64,000 bases of DNA from Rostratula benghalensis (lineage: Eukaryota > Chordata > Aves > Charadriiformes > Rostratulidae). Of the stretch, positions 12,301-24,359 are shown one piece after another. The stretch's first letter is position 1. Each line of letters opens with the position of its first letter. A program made the position numbers and the translations under genes. The notes below the pieces were generated by a model. The model had not been told where the DNA came from, did no database searches, and saw only the letters and a list, made by a program, of their open reading frames with translations. The DNA is taken from positions 451,682 to 515,681 of the forward strand of contig VXAI01000306.1 of the NCBI GenBank assembly GCA_013399305.1, written 5' to 3'.

Positions 12301-14393
12301 GGGTAGCTTAGAGTGGGTTGTAAGAAGAAGGAGGCAAGAGTTGGAGTCCTTCAGCTGGGTGGCTGAAGAGCCATGCAGTAGTCAGAGAGCCAGGGAAGTC
12401 AAACAAATTGGCTGCCTGGTCACAGACTGAGAGCGGGAAGGGAGGCACAGCAGAGCTCAAGTGTTTGCTGCTGACATCAGGCAGCCCATCAGCTCTCAAC
12501 AGAAGTCATTTTAGATTGCCTTCTGAAATATTTTCACTTTTAAGGAGATGTGTGTGATAGAGTGTGGGAGATTATGTGAAAAACCAGCTGAAAATTTGTA
12601 CTTTTTGTTGATTTATGTGACAGGTTTTGGTTGCTCTTTAAGAACTGCATTTGTTAAAGTGCTTATTGAACATGGAGCTGGGCTAGAAACAAAGATTTAT
12701 TTATTCATTTATTTAGAATTCCAGTTTAAAGAGGAAATTCTCATGAGAAGACTGAAAAAAGTGTTTTTTATGATTTCTGTGAGAACAATTTTGGTGGAAA
12801 TCTCGTTATCTGGAGGCTTTGTATGCAAAATCTTTAAAGCAGCTCCAACAAAAAAGTAAATAAGAGTCACTTCAATAGTTCCAGTTTTAGACATTGAAAT
12901 TATACGACATTATCCATGTGTATTAAACCTGTATTTGTACACAGTTACATTACTGAAACCTTTATTTGCTGGAGTCCAAGTGCTGCTGCTGTGCATAAAG
13001 TACTCCATGAGGTGCACCCATATGTTGCTGGAGTTGAGCATGAACGTGTGCACTGATGTTGATCCAGAGGAAGCCTAGGGGTTCTTCCCTTCCCTCCTGT
13101 ACACTGATTATTTCTGCCAGGCCCAGGCTAATCTGTGCGAGAGCATGGGGGCCTGGGCTTGGTGACAGGCTGTACATGCAAACAGATAGTTTGCCTGATG
13201 CTTCCAAGTCTTTCTTTTTCCTGAAGGTGCTGTGTAGCAACATCTGTGACTTGTAGGAGAAGACAGCATGGGGCAGGCAGGAAAGACTCAGCCCCGTTGC
13301 TCTGGGGCTGGGGTTGTTTGGGACACAGAGCTGTGTTAAAATGAGACCCAGAAACACTCCTTCTTAAGCCCTGTGTGATATATCAAAGATAAGCTGTGTA
13401 AATATGTCAGAAAGAATGATACGTCCATGCTTTTATGCTAAAAGTGGGTAAGGGAATTGTCAGGAGTCATGTGAGGAAAAATTATAATGTATGACATTAA
13501 ATATTGGCTTAAAATATCAGTTTTGCCAACCCTTTCTATTATTTCACTATGCAGTTGCTTCAAGGTAAAGTACGATGTTTCTCTCTCCTCTGTAATACCA
13601 AATAATACATCAGAACAGAAGTGTCTGTGTCTTGGAAGAATCAATCCCCGTTCCCTATTTGAATGCAGCTTTAAAATATCAGATCTTGGAGCAATTACAT
13701 TTCTCACCTTTTCATTGTTAAGCCTATGACATGATTAATTCAAAATACAGAGGTCTTTTGGAATGTAGATGGATGAAAATCTGATTGGAAAATCGTAAGA
13801 GATGTCAGGCTCTGATTTGGAGTGATTAGTAACACACGAAGTAATGACATTAATCTTTAAAATACTAAGAGGTGATGATGTAATAGGGATAGCATTTAAC
13901 GGGTGGGATCAGTAAGATGCTGTATGTGTTTTTTCAAGAAGATAGGTTTTCTGCTTTGCACAAGTGGCAGAGTTAAGTTGACATTGAATGACTCTTCATG
14001 CTAGACATCCTGTGTAATCCTCTGTTCAGTAGGGAAAGGAGTGTCACGGGCCAGCCAGACAGGAGCAGACCTTAGCATGCAGTAGGCTCAGTTCTTTACC
14101 TGTTATTTTATGGAGTGAGCTGGGTGGTCACAGTAAGTCACTAGCACTTATTCAGGATAACACGTTTGACATGCAAACGCTCATTGTTCTAGTTAAAACC
14201 CAACACTGAATGCATTCCTATGCATGAGGAGATCTTCACATTTGAATGGTTTCCGCTACTCATTTGCTTCTAAAGTAACTGTTATTACTACTTAGAGCTG
14301 TTTCAGTTGAGAAAAATGGTTTTCCTTGCCTGTGATGTTGTGTAGCAAACGCTTTGATTTTACCTGAAAAAAAAATACTAGGACTTTGAGCTC
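6386..14393. other. Unique non-coding stretch, about 8 kb
   Basis: No gene, RNA or transposable element recognised. The open frames present (for example around 7561-8170, 8822-9097, 9743-9952, 12962-13357) lack family motifs and are mostly open on the opposite strand as well. Local items: a short hairpin at 6794-6818, GTTT repeats near 6455-6472, an A/T tract near 11116-11140, and TTTA/CATT repeats at about 12700-12715. Confidence 0.5.
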
Positions 14394-14444
14394 TGTGTGT
14401 GTGTGTGCATGTTATCTCTGAGCACAGATGTGCACACACACACA
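14394..14444. repeat. Facing TG and CA microsatellites forming an inverted repeat
   Basis: (TG)7 at 14394-14407 and (CA)6 at 14433-14444. Because they are complementary, 14396-14409 and 14431-14444 form perfect 14-base arms (TGTGTGTGTGTGCA and TGCACACACACACA) around a 21-base spacer. This can extrude as a hairpin or adopt Z-DNA. Both arms are length-polymorphic sequence types. Confidence 0.9.
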
Positions 14445-14859
14445 TGGGTATTGGCACTGTGACACAATGCAAACACCACAGGCGCAGGCACATGCATAGA
14501 AAGAGAAAATTATTTTTCTCGTGCTTATTTTCTTGGCACTTGCAGTTTGGTTAGATGTGAGAGAGATGAAACATTTGCATCTTCTATCTGCATAATGAGT
14601 TCTATACAAAATGATTGCAGCTAATGCAAAAGACAGGGTGGCATGTTTTCAGTTTTAATGGGGACACTCAGAAAACTTCCAATCTTTCTTGACATTTCTT
14701 ATAGCAAAATAAATGTGGTCTAGGTTGGAGTGTCTATTATGAAAATAAGAGAAGAGCAAGTCAATTATATTTCAATGACTGAATAGCCAGGGGTCCTCAT
14801 TAAAATGATCAGAACGGCTGCAGTGTTGCTTTCCTGTATGTAGCCACTGATTAAGTTGT

Positions 14860-15130
14860 ATAAGAATGACATGGCCTTTTTGGGAGAAAAGCAGAGTGTG
14901 CCGTGGTCTCTAGCCAGCCAGCCAGAAACCGTTGACACTTACAAAAGTGAGATGCGCGCTCCATCAAGAAAGGGAAGTTACTACTTATGGGGTCATGGAC
15001 TCCTGATGTATTTAAAAATAGTTGTGGCTGTTTTATTGGAGGCGGCCGTAGGAAGCTTGGCGTCTGCACTAGGTTGTACAAAAATGCCTGCGGTATGGTG
15101 GGGATATGGTACGTTTTCCTTTCCGCTGGC
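14860..15130. other. CpG-retaining unique block
   Basis: Contains TGCGCGCTCC near 14953, GGCGGCCG near 15042 and several other CpGs in a CpG-poor neighbourhood, plus CAGC repeats near 14914. Both strands are open for about 97 codons across 14851-15149, as expected for stop-poor GC-richer sequence. There is no family motif or convincing splice pair. It could be a conserved regulatory element or an old decayed exon. Confidence 0.2.
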
Positions 15131-15780
15131 TTCGATGAAGTACACATAGCTTAACAGAACAGTACTGTTATTACAGTCTTTGTGTATTTGAACCTTTAAG
15201 CAATATTTTAGTTATCAGTTCATTACTATTCATTTCTTGGAATTTAAATTCTTCTTATTTGCCAATTATTTTTTTGGTATACAATGTTAGGAGAAAAAGC
15301 CTTGGTAATTTTTTTCCCGGGAGAGAATGTATCCTGAAACAGTAAAAAAAAATAATGCTTGTTTAACCCTCCTGAGGGTCTGCTGTCTAAGGAAATACAG
15401 TGTTGCCTAAGATTTGCTAATCTCAGATCAAGTGACTGTAGAATTTTTAAAAAGTATACTTCCGCTTTGATGGTAGATAATAAACCATACATAATTATTT
15501 TAAAATAAACCTCTTCAATTATATTTTATATAGGTCACCTCAGAAAGGATATCTGTAATAAGGATTGCTATAAGTAGATATACCTTGTAATTCCTTTTTT
15601 ATTGGAAAGTGATGTTTTCCATTTAAGAATGGTACAAAGCAGAACCCCACCCCATGTTAATTAAGCTGTCATGGTTTTAAGTTTCTTCCCCCTTTAAATA
15701 CCTTGCATCAGTAACAATTTCTGAAGATGAATTGAGAAATAAAAGACAAGTTTTAACAGTGATTGTTTTGCTATTAATAC
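15131..15780. other. Unique AT-rich non-coding stretch
   Basis: Nothing recognised. Rich in short A and T runs, with stops in all frames. Confidence 0.5.
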
Positions 15781-16270
15781 AGTGAAGCAGTTTGAAACAA
15801 TAATTAATCTTCCACCAAGGTGGAAATACACCTCAGCGTTGTCATTGCTTTTACTGACTGATTCATGTAATTACTAACACAACAAAATAAACCACATAGA
15901 ATCTCTGCTATTTCTAACTGCAAGGACTAGTTCATCTAAGCTTGTATTCTGAGTCAAATCACATCATATAGTGCTCCATCATTAACAATGATGTATCATT
16001 ATAAATTAAGACAATTTGAGATTTATTCTACAGTCTGCTCACATTTTGATGAAATAATTTTCAGTCTCAAGAAAACCAATAGTAAGAGACACTGTTAACT
16101 AAATACGTTAACATATCAGGTGCTTAAAACTAAGTTAATTTACTAAAATTACCTAATAATGCAGCTAAATAATGATGCTCTTCATTTACAATTCAGGAGC
16201 TCAGCAATGGAGAAGGGAGACTGCAAGTGCTTGCAGTCAACAATAAAAAAATTGTCAATTTTGCCAATTA
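15781..16270. promoter_or_regulatory. Possible enhancer-like motif cluster with palindromes
   Basis: Holds a 16-base inverted repeat at 15810-15825 (arms TTCCACC and GGTGGAA around AA), several TAAT/ATTA homeodomain cores, a 20-base inverted repeat at 16219-16238 (arms GACTGCAAG and CTTGCAGTC around TG), and directly beside it AACAAT, six A, ATTGTC at 16239-16256, which resembles an inverted pair of SOX sites. The concentration of symmetric motifs in sequence without repeats or coding potential is typical of conserved vertebrate non-coding elements. Conservation itself cannot be seen from one sequence, so this is an inference. Confidence 0.25.
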
Positions 16271-17496
16271 TTATGTACCAAAAGATGCCTTTATAAATTT
16301 TCATTCTTTATTTACATACATGGCACCTAAACAGGAGATAAAACATCTCAGCCTTATTTACTTACGAACACATAGGTTGCTTTAACTCTTTTCTATATAG
16401 TTTCTGTAATATTTTGACTAAGTCCGTATTTCTTGTTTAGTAGACGTAGAATCTCAAAAAATAATTTGTTTTAATTTCTTACCAGTTAACAACATGTTGT
16501 AAGACTATGTAATTTATATGTCTTATTTTTGCAACAGGAATACAATTAATAAATTGGAACCAATTGACAAGGTGATATGTACGTCAGGAGAGATACAATT
16601 ATTGATGTAGTACCCTGAGCAAGAACACAGCTTTATGGTGCTTAATACTTGAATTTGATTCACAACACCTATATGTTTTTTTCTCTCAACATTTTAGCAG
16701 CTGTTGTGTTATATCGTCTCAGCAATACGTGGTACCGAAATTACGTAATGACTGAAGATGAGTAGAAGTATTTGTTGAAAAAAAGCTTTGAAAAGTTTTG
16801 AACAGTCAAGAGCAAAGCTTGAGATTTCTTAGGGTACTCTGCTTTTGTGCTTCTTAATGCGCACAAACGCATGAAAAAATGAAAAATATTCTTGAAATTT
16901 TGGGGAGATATTTTTAGAAACCTCACCATCCTTCTCTAATTTCTTTCCATAGATTTATGACTTGTGTGTCAAAATATTTTTTAAACAAAAGGAAAGTAAA
17001 GGAGTAAGGTGTTATGGGTCTTTGAAAGTAATGAATGCTATGGTTGCTGTTCTCTGAAAGTGAATCTACAGCAGCAGACCATAGCAGGCTGCGCATCTGA
17101 CTATGTCTTTCCAGGCTGCTTGTGCTCATCTGAAAAATCACCTGAGAGTTGATGTTTCTGAGGGGAAGCATATTCCATGAGGTGGATATGGTTGTTTTCT
17201 GTATGTGTAAGTTTCAAGAGCAATTTACCATCTTTTGGAAGCAGAATTTCTTACATGACCTACTCAGCTCTCTATAGACATGTATGAAAGAAAAGGAAGT
17301 TTGCAGGAAATGTTTTGTGTTGTTATCTGTGTCTTTATACAAACCTTCATTTTTTCTAGTAAGAAATGTAATGCAGAACTTGCATTATGGAACGCGTGCT
17401 GTGCATGTATTAAGGGTTTAAGCAAAATTAAGAGATTAAAGTTGATAACACACTACTCTATGTGAATTCAAATGCAAAATATCCTCATTACAATAA
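16271..17496. other. Unique AT-rich non-coding stretch
   Basis: No gene or repeat recognised. Minus-strand open frames of 62 and 82 codons (16741-17171) have no motif. Confidence 0.5.
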
Positions 17497-17900
17497 TTCA
17501 CAGGGAAAAAAACCCCCGGTGTTGTAGAATCAGAACTCGCTGAACACAACCTAATGTCAACAACGAACTCAACTCTAACCAGCCTTTCAACCTGTGTATC
17601 GTCAGAGTAATTGGTCTTTTAGTTGATTTGACTAACTGACAGCTAAGCCACTCATAATTACCTGTGGCAGCATTTATTTTTTTTTTTCTTTTACACTGTG
17701 GCACAACATCAATGAATATATTTTAAATATTAACTGTAGTTGAATGTTTAGATTATAATTTAAATAATTATTTATGGAAATATGATTACACATCCATGAC
17801 TACAATAGAGAGACTCTTTAATTTGATTAAAGAGAAAACAACAGCATATCTGCCCATCTAATTTTGTAGTTAAACTATTCATGACTTATAATAGTATATT
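17497..17900. promoter_or_regulatory. Possible conserved non-coding element (motif-based guess)
   Basis: Repeat-free, stop-rich sequence with dense homeodomain cores (ATAATTACC at about 17654, repeated TAATT around 17754-17772), TGACAG near 17637 and a GATTTGACTAAC segment near 17624. The pattern resembles developmental enhancers. No direct evidence of function. Confidence 0.15.
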
Positions 17901-19856
17901 AATTTTGTCAATTTGTTAGGGTATCATTTCAACTTCTTGACAGGCTTTCCTCTTTATTTAGCTGAATTTGGGTTCAAGACAGTGCTTACTTAATAACTTA
18001 TGCTTTATGGAGCTCTTCAAGAACATGAAATTCTCACTACCATCCACAATTTACTTACACTGTGGTATTGAGTCTCTTTAACATAATGTATTCCCACAGG
18101 AATGATATACAAAAAGCCAAAGCATATGTATGTATGGTTTTGGCAGAGTAGAAGTGTGCTGCAAAGACATCCAAGAAGAACCTGTAGTGGAGAACTCATT
18201 TCTGAGGTAAGCTAAAGATAAGGTCTCAGTAAAAGCTAAATAAATACAACTCTTTGTTCCTTTGCAAAATACTAGTTTGGCTACTGTGTTTTGTTTTTTA
18301 CTAAGAGGACATATTTGCTTATAGAGAGGATTTTTTGGTTATGATTGAATAGAAAACAGGGCAGTAATTATAAGCAATGTTTTCAAATTTAAACTATATT
18401 GAATTATTTAAATTTCCAAATTTCAGGCTTCAGTTATGGAACTAGAGATATTTAATTTTAAACATAATATTTGAGTCTCTAAAATATTTTCTGGTATGTC
18501 ATTTTATCTCTCAATCGAGTCATAATTTACATTCTACTGGAAAAGAAGTATATATTTTTCTTGTACAACTCTTTTATTCTGAAAATTGTGTCACTTTAGA
18601 ACTAATGAAATGTAATTATATTGGATCAGTAGTTGGTTTCTGTATCTGAATATAAACTCAGAGTATGTCTTTCCAAAGACTGGTTAAAAAAATAATAAAT
18701 CCATATATCTATGCTTAGAATAAATCATACGCTGTAGCTATATGAATTATCAATATTTTTCATGTCTTTGTAATTATTTAAAAACGTTATCTGAAGATTC
18801 TTATAAAAAGTATTTCATTATATTTGAGAGTATGTGGTTGAGTTTTAATTACAAGTACTTTTTAGCTGATGTTATTAAAAAGTGAAGTCTTGTTGAAAAT
18901 TTGAGTCCAATATTTAAGATAACTGAGGAAAAATAGTTACAGTATATTTCAGTATTATGTGGAAGTATATTTAAAAAAATACTTGGCTGAAGAATTTTAG
19001 GGTATATTAGACTTTTGACTGTATTTAAATATCTAAGATGAAGACTGCTGAAACTGTTGTAGTTACTTTAAACAGCGACTAAAAATGCCTTTAATGCACA
19101 CAAGTGTGTATACATTCCTTTAGTGGTTAGTTTGATGTATAATAATTCTTTTTTGTCTACTTACAGTTATTTATTCAGAGAAACACTACTACTGGAATAA
19201 GTACTTTCAGGCATTTAGGATTTTCTTTTCTACCAATGCACTTTCTAATAAGTATATCTAAAACTTTTTTTTTAACTAAGAATAAAGATAATTCATTTAA
19301 ATTATATGATAACTTTAAAATAGAAGAGGTTGTCTGTTTTTCACTTGTTTAACCTATTGGCTTGGCCCAGCTTGCCGTTACAAAGCATTTGAGGGCAAGT
19401 GAGAAAATAAAATCTTTTAGTATATGTGAATGCAGTATGTCTGTGACTTTTCCATTCATTTTACAGTATTCTCTAAAAAAATATTAATAAATTAGGCAAA
19501 AATCATCTACGGATTTCTGTAGAAGAGAAATATTACAGTTTAAGCTGTCTTTCAGTGCTTTCAAAGAACAACTCATTAGAATCATACATCTTATCCCAAT
19601 GAATTTACAGGAGAGTGAAATGGAAATGTTTTTATTGAATTACTCTAAATGGAAAATGAAATAAAAATGTTCTCTATTAAGTTCATCTACGTTTCAGTGA
19701 TTAATTATTATATCAAGCTGTATAAGGTCAGTACATACAGACACATCATAATTATAATGTCATATACTATTTTTTTATATTGGCTTATTGTCCCTAAAAC
19801 ACACATTACCAATTATAAATGCATAAATTACCCTTTTTTGGACACTCAGAACATCA
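17901..19856. other. Unique, very AT-rich non-coding stretch
   Basis: Part of the lowest-GC portion of the window (about 15-23 kb). Stops are frequent in all frames. No gene, RNA or recognisable repeat. Confidence 0.5.
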
Positions 19857-19896
19857 AGAATCACAGAATCACAGAATATCAGGAAATTAGAAGTAT
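19857..19896 (-). mobile_element. Very short CR1 3' end fragment
   Basis: On the minus strand this is the CR1 3' terminus: AGAATCACAGAATCACAGAAT at 19857-19877 on the plus strand is the complement of the terminal ATTCTGTG array. The following ATATCAGGAAATTAGAAG resembles the adjoining end of the 3' UTR. Only about 40 bases remain, so this is either a severely truncated insertion or a decayed older one. Confidence 0.65.
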
Positions 19897-21394
19897 TCAT
19901 GAAATATATATGTTATTTCAATTAATTACTGCAAATGTGCTTTTAACTAAGATATAACAAAAATATCTTACAGCAAATGATACCTGACATTTTAAATCCA
20001 TTCAGAAAAATAATAAAAAAGATTGCTTTTGGCTGAAGGGAGACCATTACAGTAAAAGGAAAGTCTAGCATATGAAATAAAAATGAAAGAATATTTAAAA
20101 GAGCATTCAGGCAACTTAGTAGAGTTTATCGAAAGTAAGGAGACATTTGCAGGTCTGTCATTGATGTTACTGAATAATTCTAACAATTTTCAATTAAAAA
20201 TCTCATAGAAATATAGAAATTTTACAAGCGTTAGATTCAAAGCCATTTGCAAAAGTTATTTAGGGTTTTTTATACACTGAATCATAGGCAGAAATATTCT
20301 AAGAATTGTTTAGTGAAATATCACATAGATAAATTAGTCTCTTAGTTATTACTCTCTGGCCTTTTACACATAAGTAGGTACTTATCTTCAACACAGAGCC
20401 TTGCTGTTTTTCTGGGAGACCTGCTAGCAGGACCAAAATATGGATAATGATACTTACACTTAATACTACACTTAATGTGTAGGTTAATTACTCCAGTTTT
20501 CAAACCAACCAGATTTATCAGTTTGTTGCTTCATTGTAATTCCTATAATTCTGCATGGGTCAATCAGCCAGTCACATATATATTTCAATTTATCTGCTCT
20601 CTTTCAGCTGCCTACCTGAACACTTGGTGCTCGTGCAAAAATCAAAACAACACGCCAGTTTCCACATCCCATATCAAGATTTCACAGAAAAGTACTTCAC
20701 ATGTAAAGAACCCCTTCTTTTCTACTTTGTCAGCATAGGGAGCTTCATAAAGTTGGGGACTGCTTATAGATACTAAAATCTCTATTACCCCTGCCATGGC
20801 TCTATCATGCTAAAGCTCCTTAAAATGTATCCTCATAACACCTAAAAAAACAAAACAGAGACTCTGAGTAGTAGGCCTTGAAAATGGATAAACTTGAGTA
20901 GTATTTGGTGTATGGATGAAACAAGGGTGAAGTGACTGAAGAAGTCCCTGGAGAACAAGAAGTGCTGTGAACTTTATCTCAAGTCGATACGCAGCTCCTG
21001 ATTGTTCATGTCCTAATTTCAAAAAACACCTTTGAGGCAAAATGTAGATAGGCCTCCATCTCATACATGATTTACTTCAGTCTTATAGAGGTTCATTTGG
21101 TAAGGTGATGTTCAGTAGGAAAGCAAATGTCTAAGGAACCCAAGAAGTGTTTGGCTATAGTTTGGACTAAGAAGGAGATATAAGGACTCTGCTTTAAAAA
21201 ACAGAGATGTTTGGGCATTTGTTTCAATACAAAAAGGAATAATTTAAAGACACTTTCTGAGTAAGAGTGCAAAGCTATGAGAAAGGCAGTGAACTCCAGA
21301 ATAATAACCTCCAGAGGGTAGTACAGGAGGAGTGGAAGTATGGAGTAATGCTTCTCCCAAAATGTTCTCTGAGCTTCAGGGAGCATTTGAAACA
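19897..21394. other. Unique non-coding stretch
   Basis: No gene recognised. Short open frames at 20475-20776, 20810-21064 and 21093-21410 carry no family motif and overlap each other in different frames or strands. Confidence 0.5.
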
Positions 21395-21440
21395 CCCCCT
21401 CACCCCCCACCCCCCTTTTTTTTTTTTTTTTTTTTTCCCC
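21395..21440. repeat. Pure-pyrimidine C-run/T-run tract
   Basis: C5, TCA, C6, A, C6 (21395-21415), then T21 (21416-21436), then C4 (21437-21440). The minus strand has four G runs of at least four, three of them separated by one to three bases, so a G-quadruplex next to an A-tract is possible. The tract explains the proline/phenylalanine-rich reading frame crossing it. Confidence 0.9.
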
Positions 21441-21652
21441 AATTGCAATCTAGATAATATCTTGCTGCCTTCTCCAATTTAGATATGTCAGTATCTGTCA
21501 TCACATGGCTGGATTATTTTGATTGACTGCATATACAGTTGAATGTGAAGAAGTATTCTTTCTTTAGTGTTTTGTAGCTCAGACAATGCCAGACACACAG
21601 AAACATTTAAGAATAAATAACATTAAGAGCTCTAAATGGGTTTTATTAATGG

Positions 21653-21675
21653 ATTAATTAATTAATTAATTAATT
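21653..21675. repeat. (ATTA)n simple repeat
   Basis: About six units of ATTA/TTAA, 23 bases. It is an array of homeodomain core sites by sequence, but a slippage-generated microsatellite is the simplest reading. Confidence 0.9.
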
Positions 21676-22290
21676 TTAATTTTTCTAAATTTCAACGTCT
21701 TGCAGCAAGGATTTCCATAGCTTAAGAGTTTATTGTGTAAACAACTTGGTGATGCAGTAAACACTGCCACCTCAGAAGTTTCCCTTTTTAAATATAATTT
21801 CTGATAATATTCACAGTGTGCTATTTCAGCACATATGATGATTCCTATGTAACATTTCCTATTTTACAAATAGTTTATTTCCTTGCTGTTACTTCAGACA
21901 ATTTATTACTAATTTTGAGAACTTAAAATATTTTGGAAACTACTTCTTTTCAAAAATATTTCCACTCTCCCTCGTTATTTTAAAAGTGCATGAGTATTGA
22001 CTGTTTGCTTTTTTATGCTCAGAAAGACATAACATATCAAAGAGAAAAACAGAGCCTCTGCAGACCAACAAACTTATTTTAGGGAAATTCAGGCTACAAA
22101 CCCACATTATTTTCGTTACTTCCCTCTTCTATGAAGTTCCCTTAAACATCCAGGTAGTGCTGGCTTTGTGTCAACTATTTAGTAGATTTCTATCATACAG
22201 CAAGATTTTTTGGCCTAAATATTTAGATCAAGTGCTTCTTGCTACTGCTTTGTGTTGGTTATATGAAAGCTGTCATTCGAGACCTTGCCT
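21676..22290. other. Unique AT-rich non-coding stretch
   Basis: No gene, RNA or repeat family recognised. Confidence 0.5.
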
Positions 22291-22320
22291 TCACTTTTCA
22301 TTTTCACTTTCATTTTTCTC
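22291..22320 (-). promoter_or_regulatory. Tandem GAAANN (IRF/ISRE-like) motif array
   Basis: Read on the minus strand the segment contains GAAAGT, GAAAAT and GAAAAG in exact 6-base register, preceded by GAAAAAT and followed by TGA. Repeated GAAANN is the binding pattern of interferon regulatory factors, and the hexamer AAGTGA occurs twice. There is no neighbouring gene to attach it to. It also lies in pyrimidine-rich sequence where such words can arise by chance. Confidence 0.3.
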
Positions 22321-23956
22321 ATCTTCTTGGAAGCAAGGAATAAGCAAGATGTTTCTCATCATTAAACGGAAATCACAAAGCAATTCTGTTCTGTGTATCT
22401 TTAATGGTTAACAAATTTGTGAGTTTTATTTTTTTTTCAACGACAAAGCGCTCGGTCTTTTATACTGGGCTGCAGACGTGTCACTTTAATGATATCTTTA
22501 GACTTTGAAAACAAACTTACACAGCAGAAGGATGACACATACGGAGCTGATCACAGAACAGTGGTTCAGTAAAGTCAGAACCACATGATCTGCCAGAAGC
22601 TGACCTCATTTCTGAATGCTTTTAAATTATGTGAATGGTTTTGCAATTAATTTGGAATTGGAAAAATAGCTATAACATATCCAATTTCTGCTGCTTTTTT
22701 TCTCCATGTTTAAATTTTTACTGATTCTATTTTTATTTTTTTTCTTAAATATACTGCCCTGCATTGCATGTCAGAGTAATCAATCACAACTGTTTGTAAA
22801 CAGGTGATGTGAGCTACAATAAAACCACACATTTGTTGTGTCCATAATGTCATAATACAAATGATAACTCTTAGACCTATTAACATACAGAGCAAGAAAT
22901 CTCCATTTAAAAATAAAATAAAATTTACGGAGAGTATCTTTATGTTTTCTAAGGAAAGAGAAACCATTATCTTACCATGAGTTTATGACTTTCCTCTTTT
23001 CTGGTGTGAAAACCAAACAGCTGTAACCATAATTAAAGAAAATTCAGGACCAAAGTTGAAACTGTATCTTAGAGCCCTCTCTAAATTTAGATTTCAAAAG
23101 ACATGGATGTAGAAAGCGGCTTTTCCTCCTTTGGGCTATTCACCAAACCTCTCTTATTTTAGTAACATTGATAGATGCAAGTTAAGGGGAATGCAGCATA
23201 CAATAAAGATAGGATTAAAAATCTTTAATGGAGGAAATGAGTAGCTAGAACAGTTCTCAGCTGACATTTGTTTGTCAGATCATTTAGTCATTGTTTTAGT
23301 GTTAGTTTGTATGTGGGTATATGCAGTGGGACCACATGTCTGAGACTGGATCAAAGCACAAAGTGATCTTCAGGAGTATTTTAGTGCTTCCGAAATAGGG
23401 GTAGGCTTAAAAGTTAATGTAACCTGTGCTTCTCATTTGACTCTTGAAAGTCTGGGCTGTGACTTCTGTGAATGCTGCTGGAGGCAGATACTAGGGTTGA
23501 ACTGCAATATGAGCAGTCCATTTTTCTTTTTTTTTTTCCTAGGACTTTAAAAAAATAAAGAGAAAATGGCTTGGGAAAAATTTAAAGAAACCTTGCAAAC
23601 TCACATTTCCCTAGTCAAGATAAACAGGATTTGTTCTGTTATCTTTTGGGGTGTATTTTTACAAATATTTACACCTGCTTGCAGAGCTCCTGTAGCAATT
23701 TTTTTGGTAATATATGTATTATTGTGGGGATATCTCAGACTGATGAAAGCCTAGGCCCAATGTGGATAATTATTAAGTCCTTTGAAAAGATAAGGAGGTG
23801 ACTGGGGTTGATGACATCGCTAGAAATGAAGCCTTTCCATGTTCTCTTCTGCCTTTCCCAGCAGGGGTTCATGGCTTCTGCTTTCTTACACCTTCAGTTC
23901 AGAAAAACTTAATTCTGTGTCACCAAAATTTTTTGTAGAATTATTTCCACTTGCCT
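22321..23956. other. Unique AT-rich non-coding stretch
   Basis: No gene recognised. CpG-containing segment around 22438-22500 (AACGACAAAGCGCTCGG) stands out from its surroundings without an identifiable role. Confidence 0.5.
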
Positions 23957-24168
23957 TGTGTACTGGTTTTGTCTGGGATAGAATTGATTTTCTTCATAGC
24001 ACCTCCTGTGGTGCTACATTTACACAGAGTCAAAGCCTTTTCTGTTTCTCAGGTTGTCCTGCCAGTGAGTTGGCTGGGGCTGGGCAAAAGGTTGGGAGGG
24101 GACACAGTTGGGACCTCTGATCCCAACTGACCAAAGGGCTATCACGTACTAATGACATCATGCTTAGC

Positions 24169-24177
24169 AATAAAAGG
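24169..24177 (+). promoter_or_regulatory. TATA-like box of the solo LTR
   Basis: AATAAAAGG lies in the position expected for the U3 TATA box, just downstream of the CRE-like motif and upstream of the probable R region. It could still start transcription to the right, but no transcript evidence is available. Confidence 0.5.
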
Positions 24178-24353
24178 CTGGGGAAAGAAGGAGGAAGGGA
24201 GGACGTTTGGAGTTATGGCATTTATTTTCCCAAGTAACTCATTATGTGTGATGGAGCTCTGCCTGGAGGTGGCTGAACACCGGCCTTCTGATGGGAAGTA
24301 ATGAATGAATTCTTCATTTTGCTGAGCTTATACACCCAGCTTTTGCTTTCCCT

Positions 24354-24359
24354 ATTAAA
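24354..24359 (+). terminator. LTR poly(A) signal (ATTAAA)
   Basis: ATTAAA within CCTATTAAACTTTC in the R region, followed by T-rich sequence. It is the expected retroviral polyadenylation hexamer of this LTR. Confidence 0.5.
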
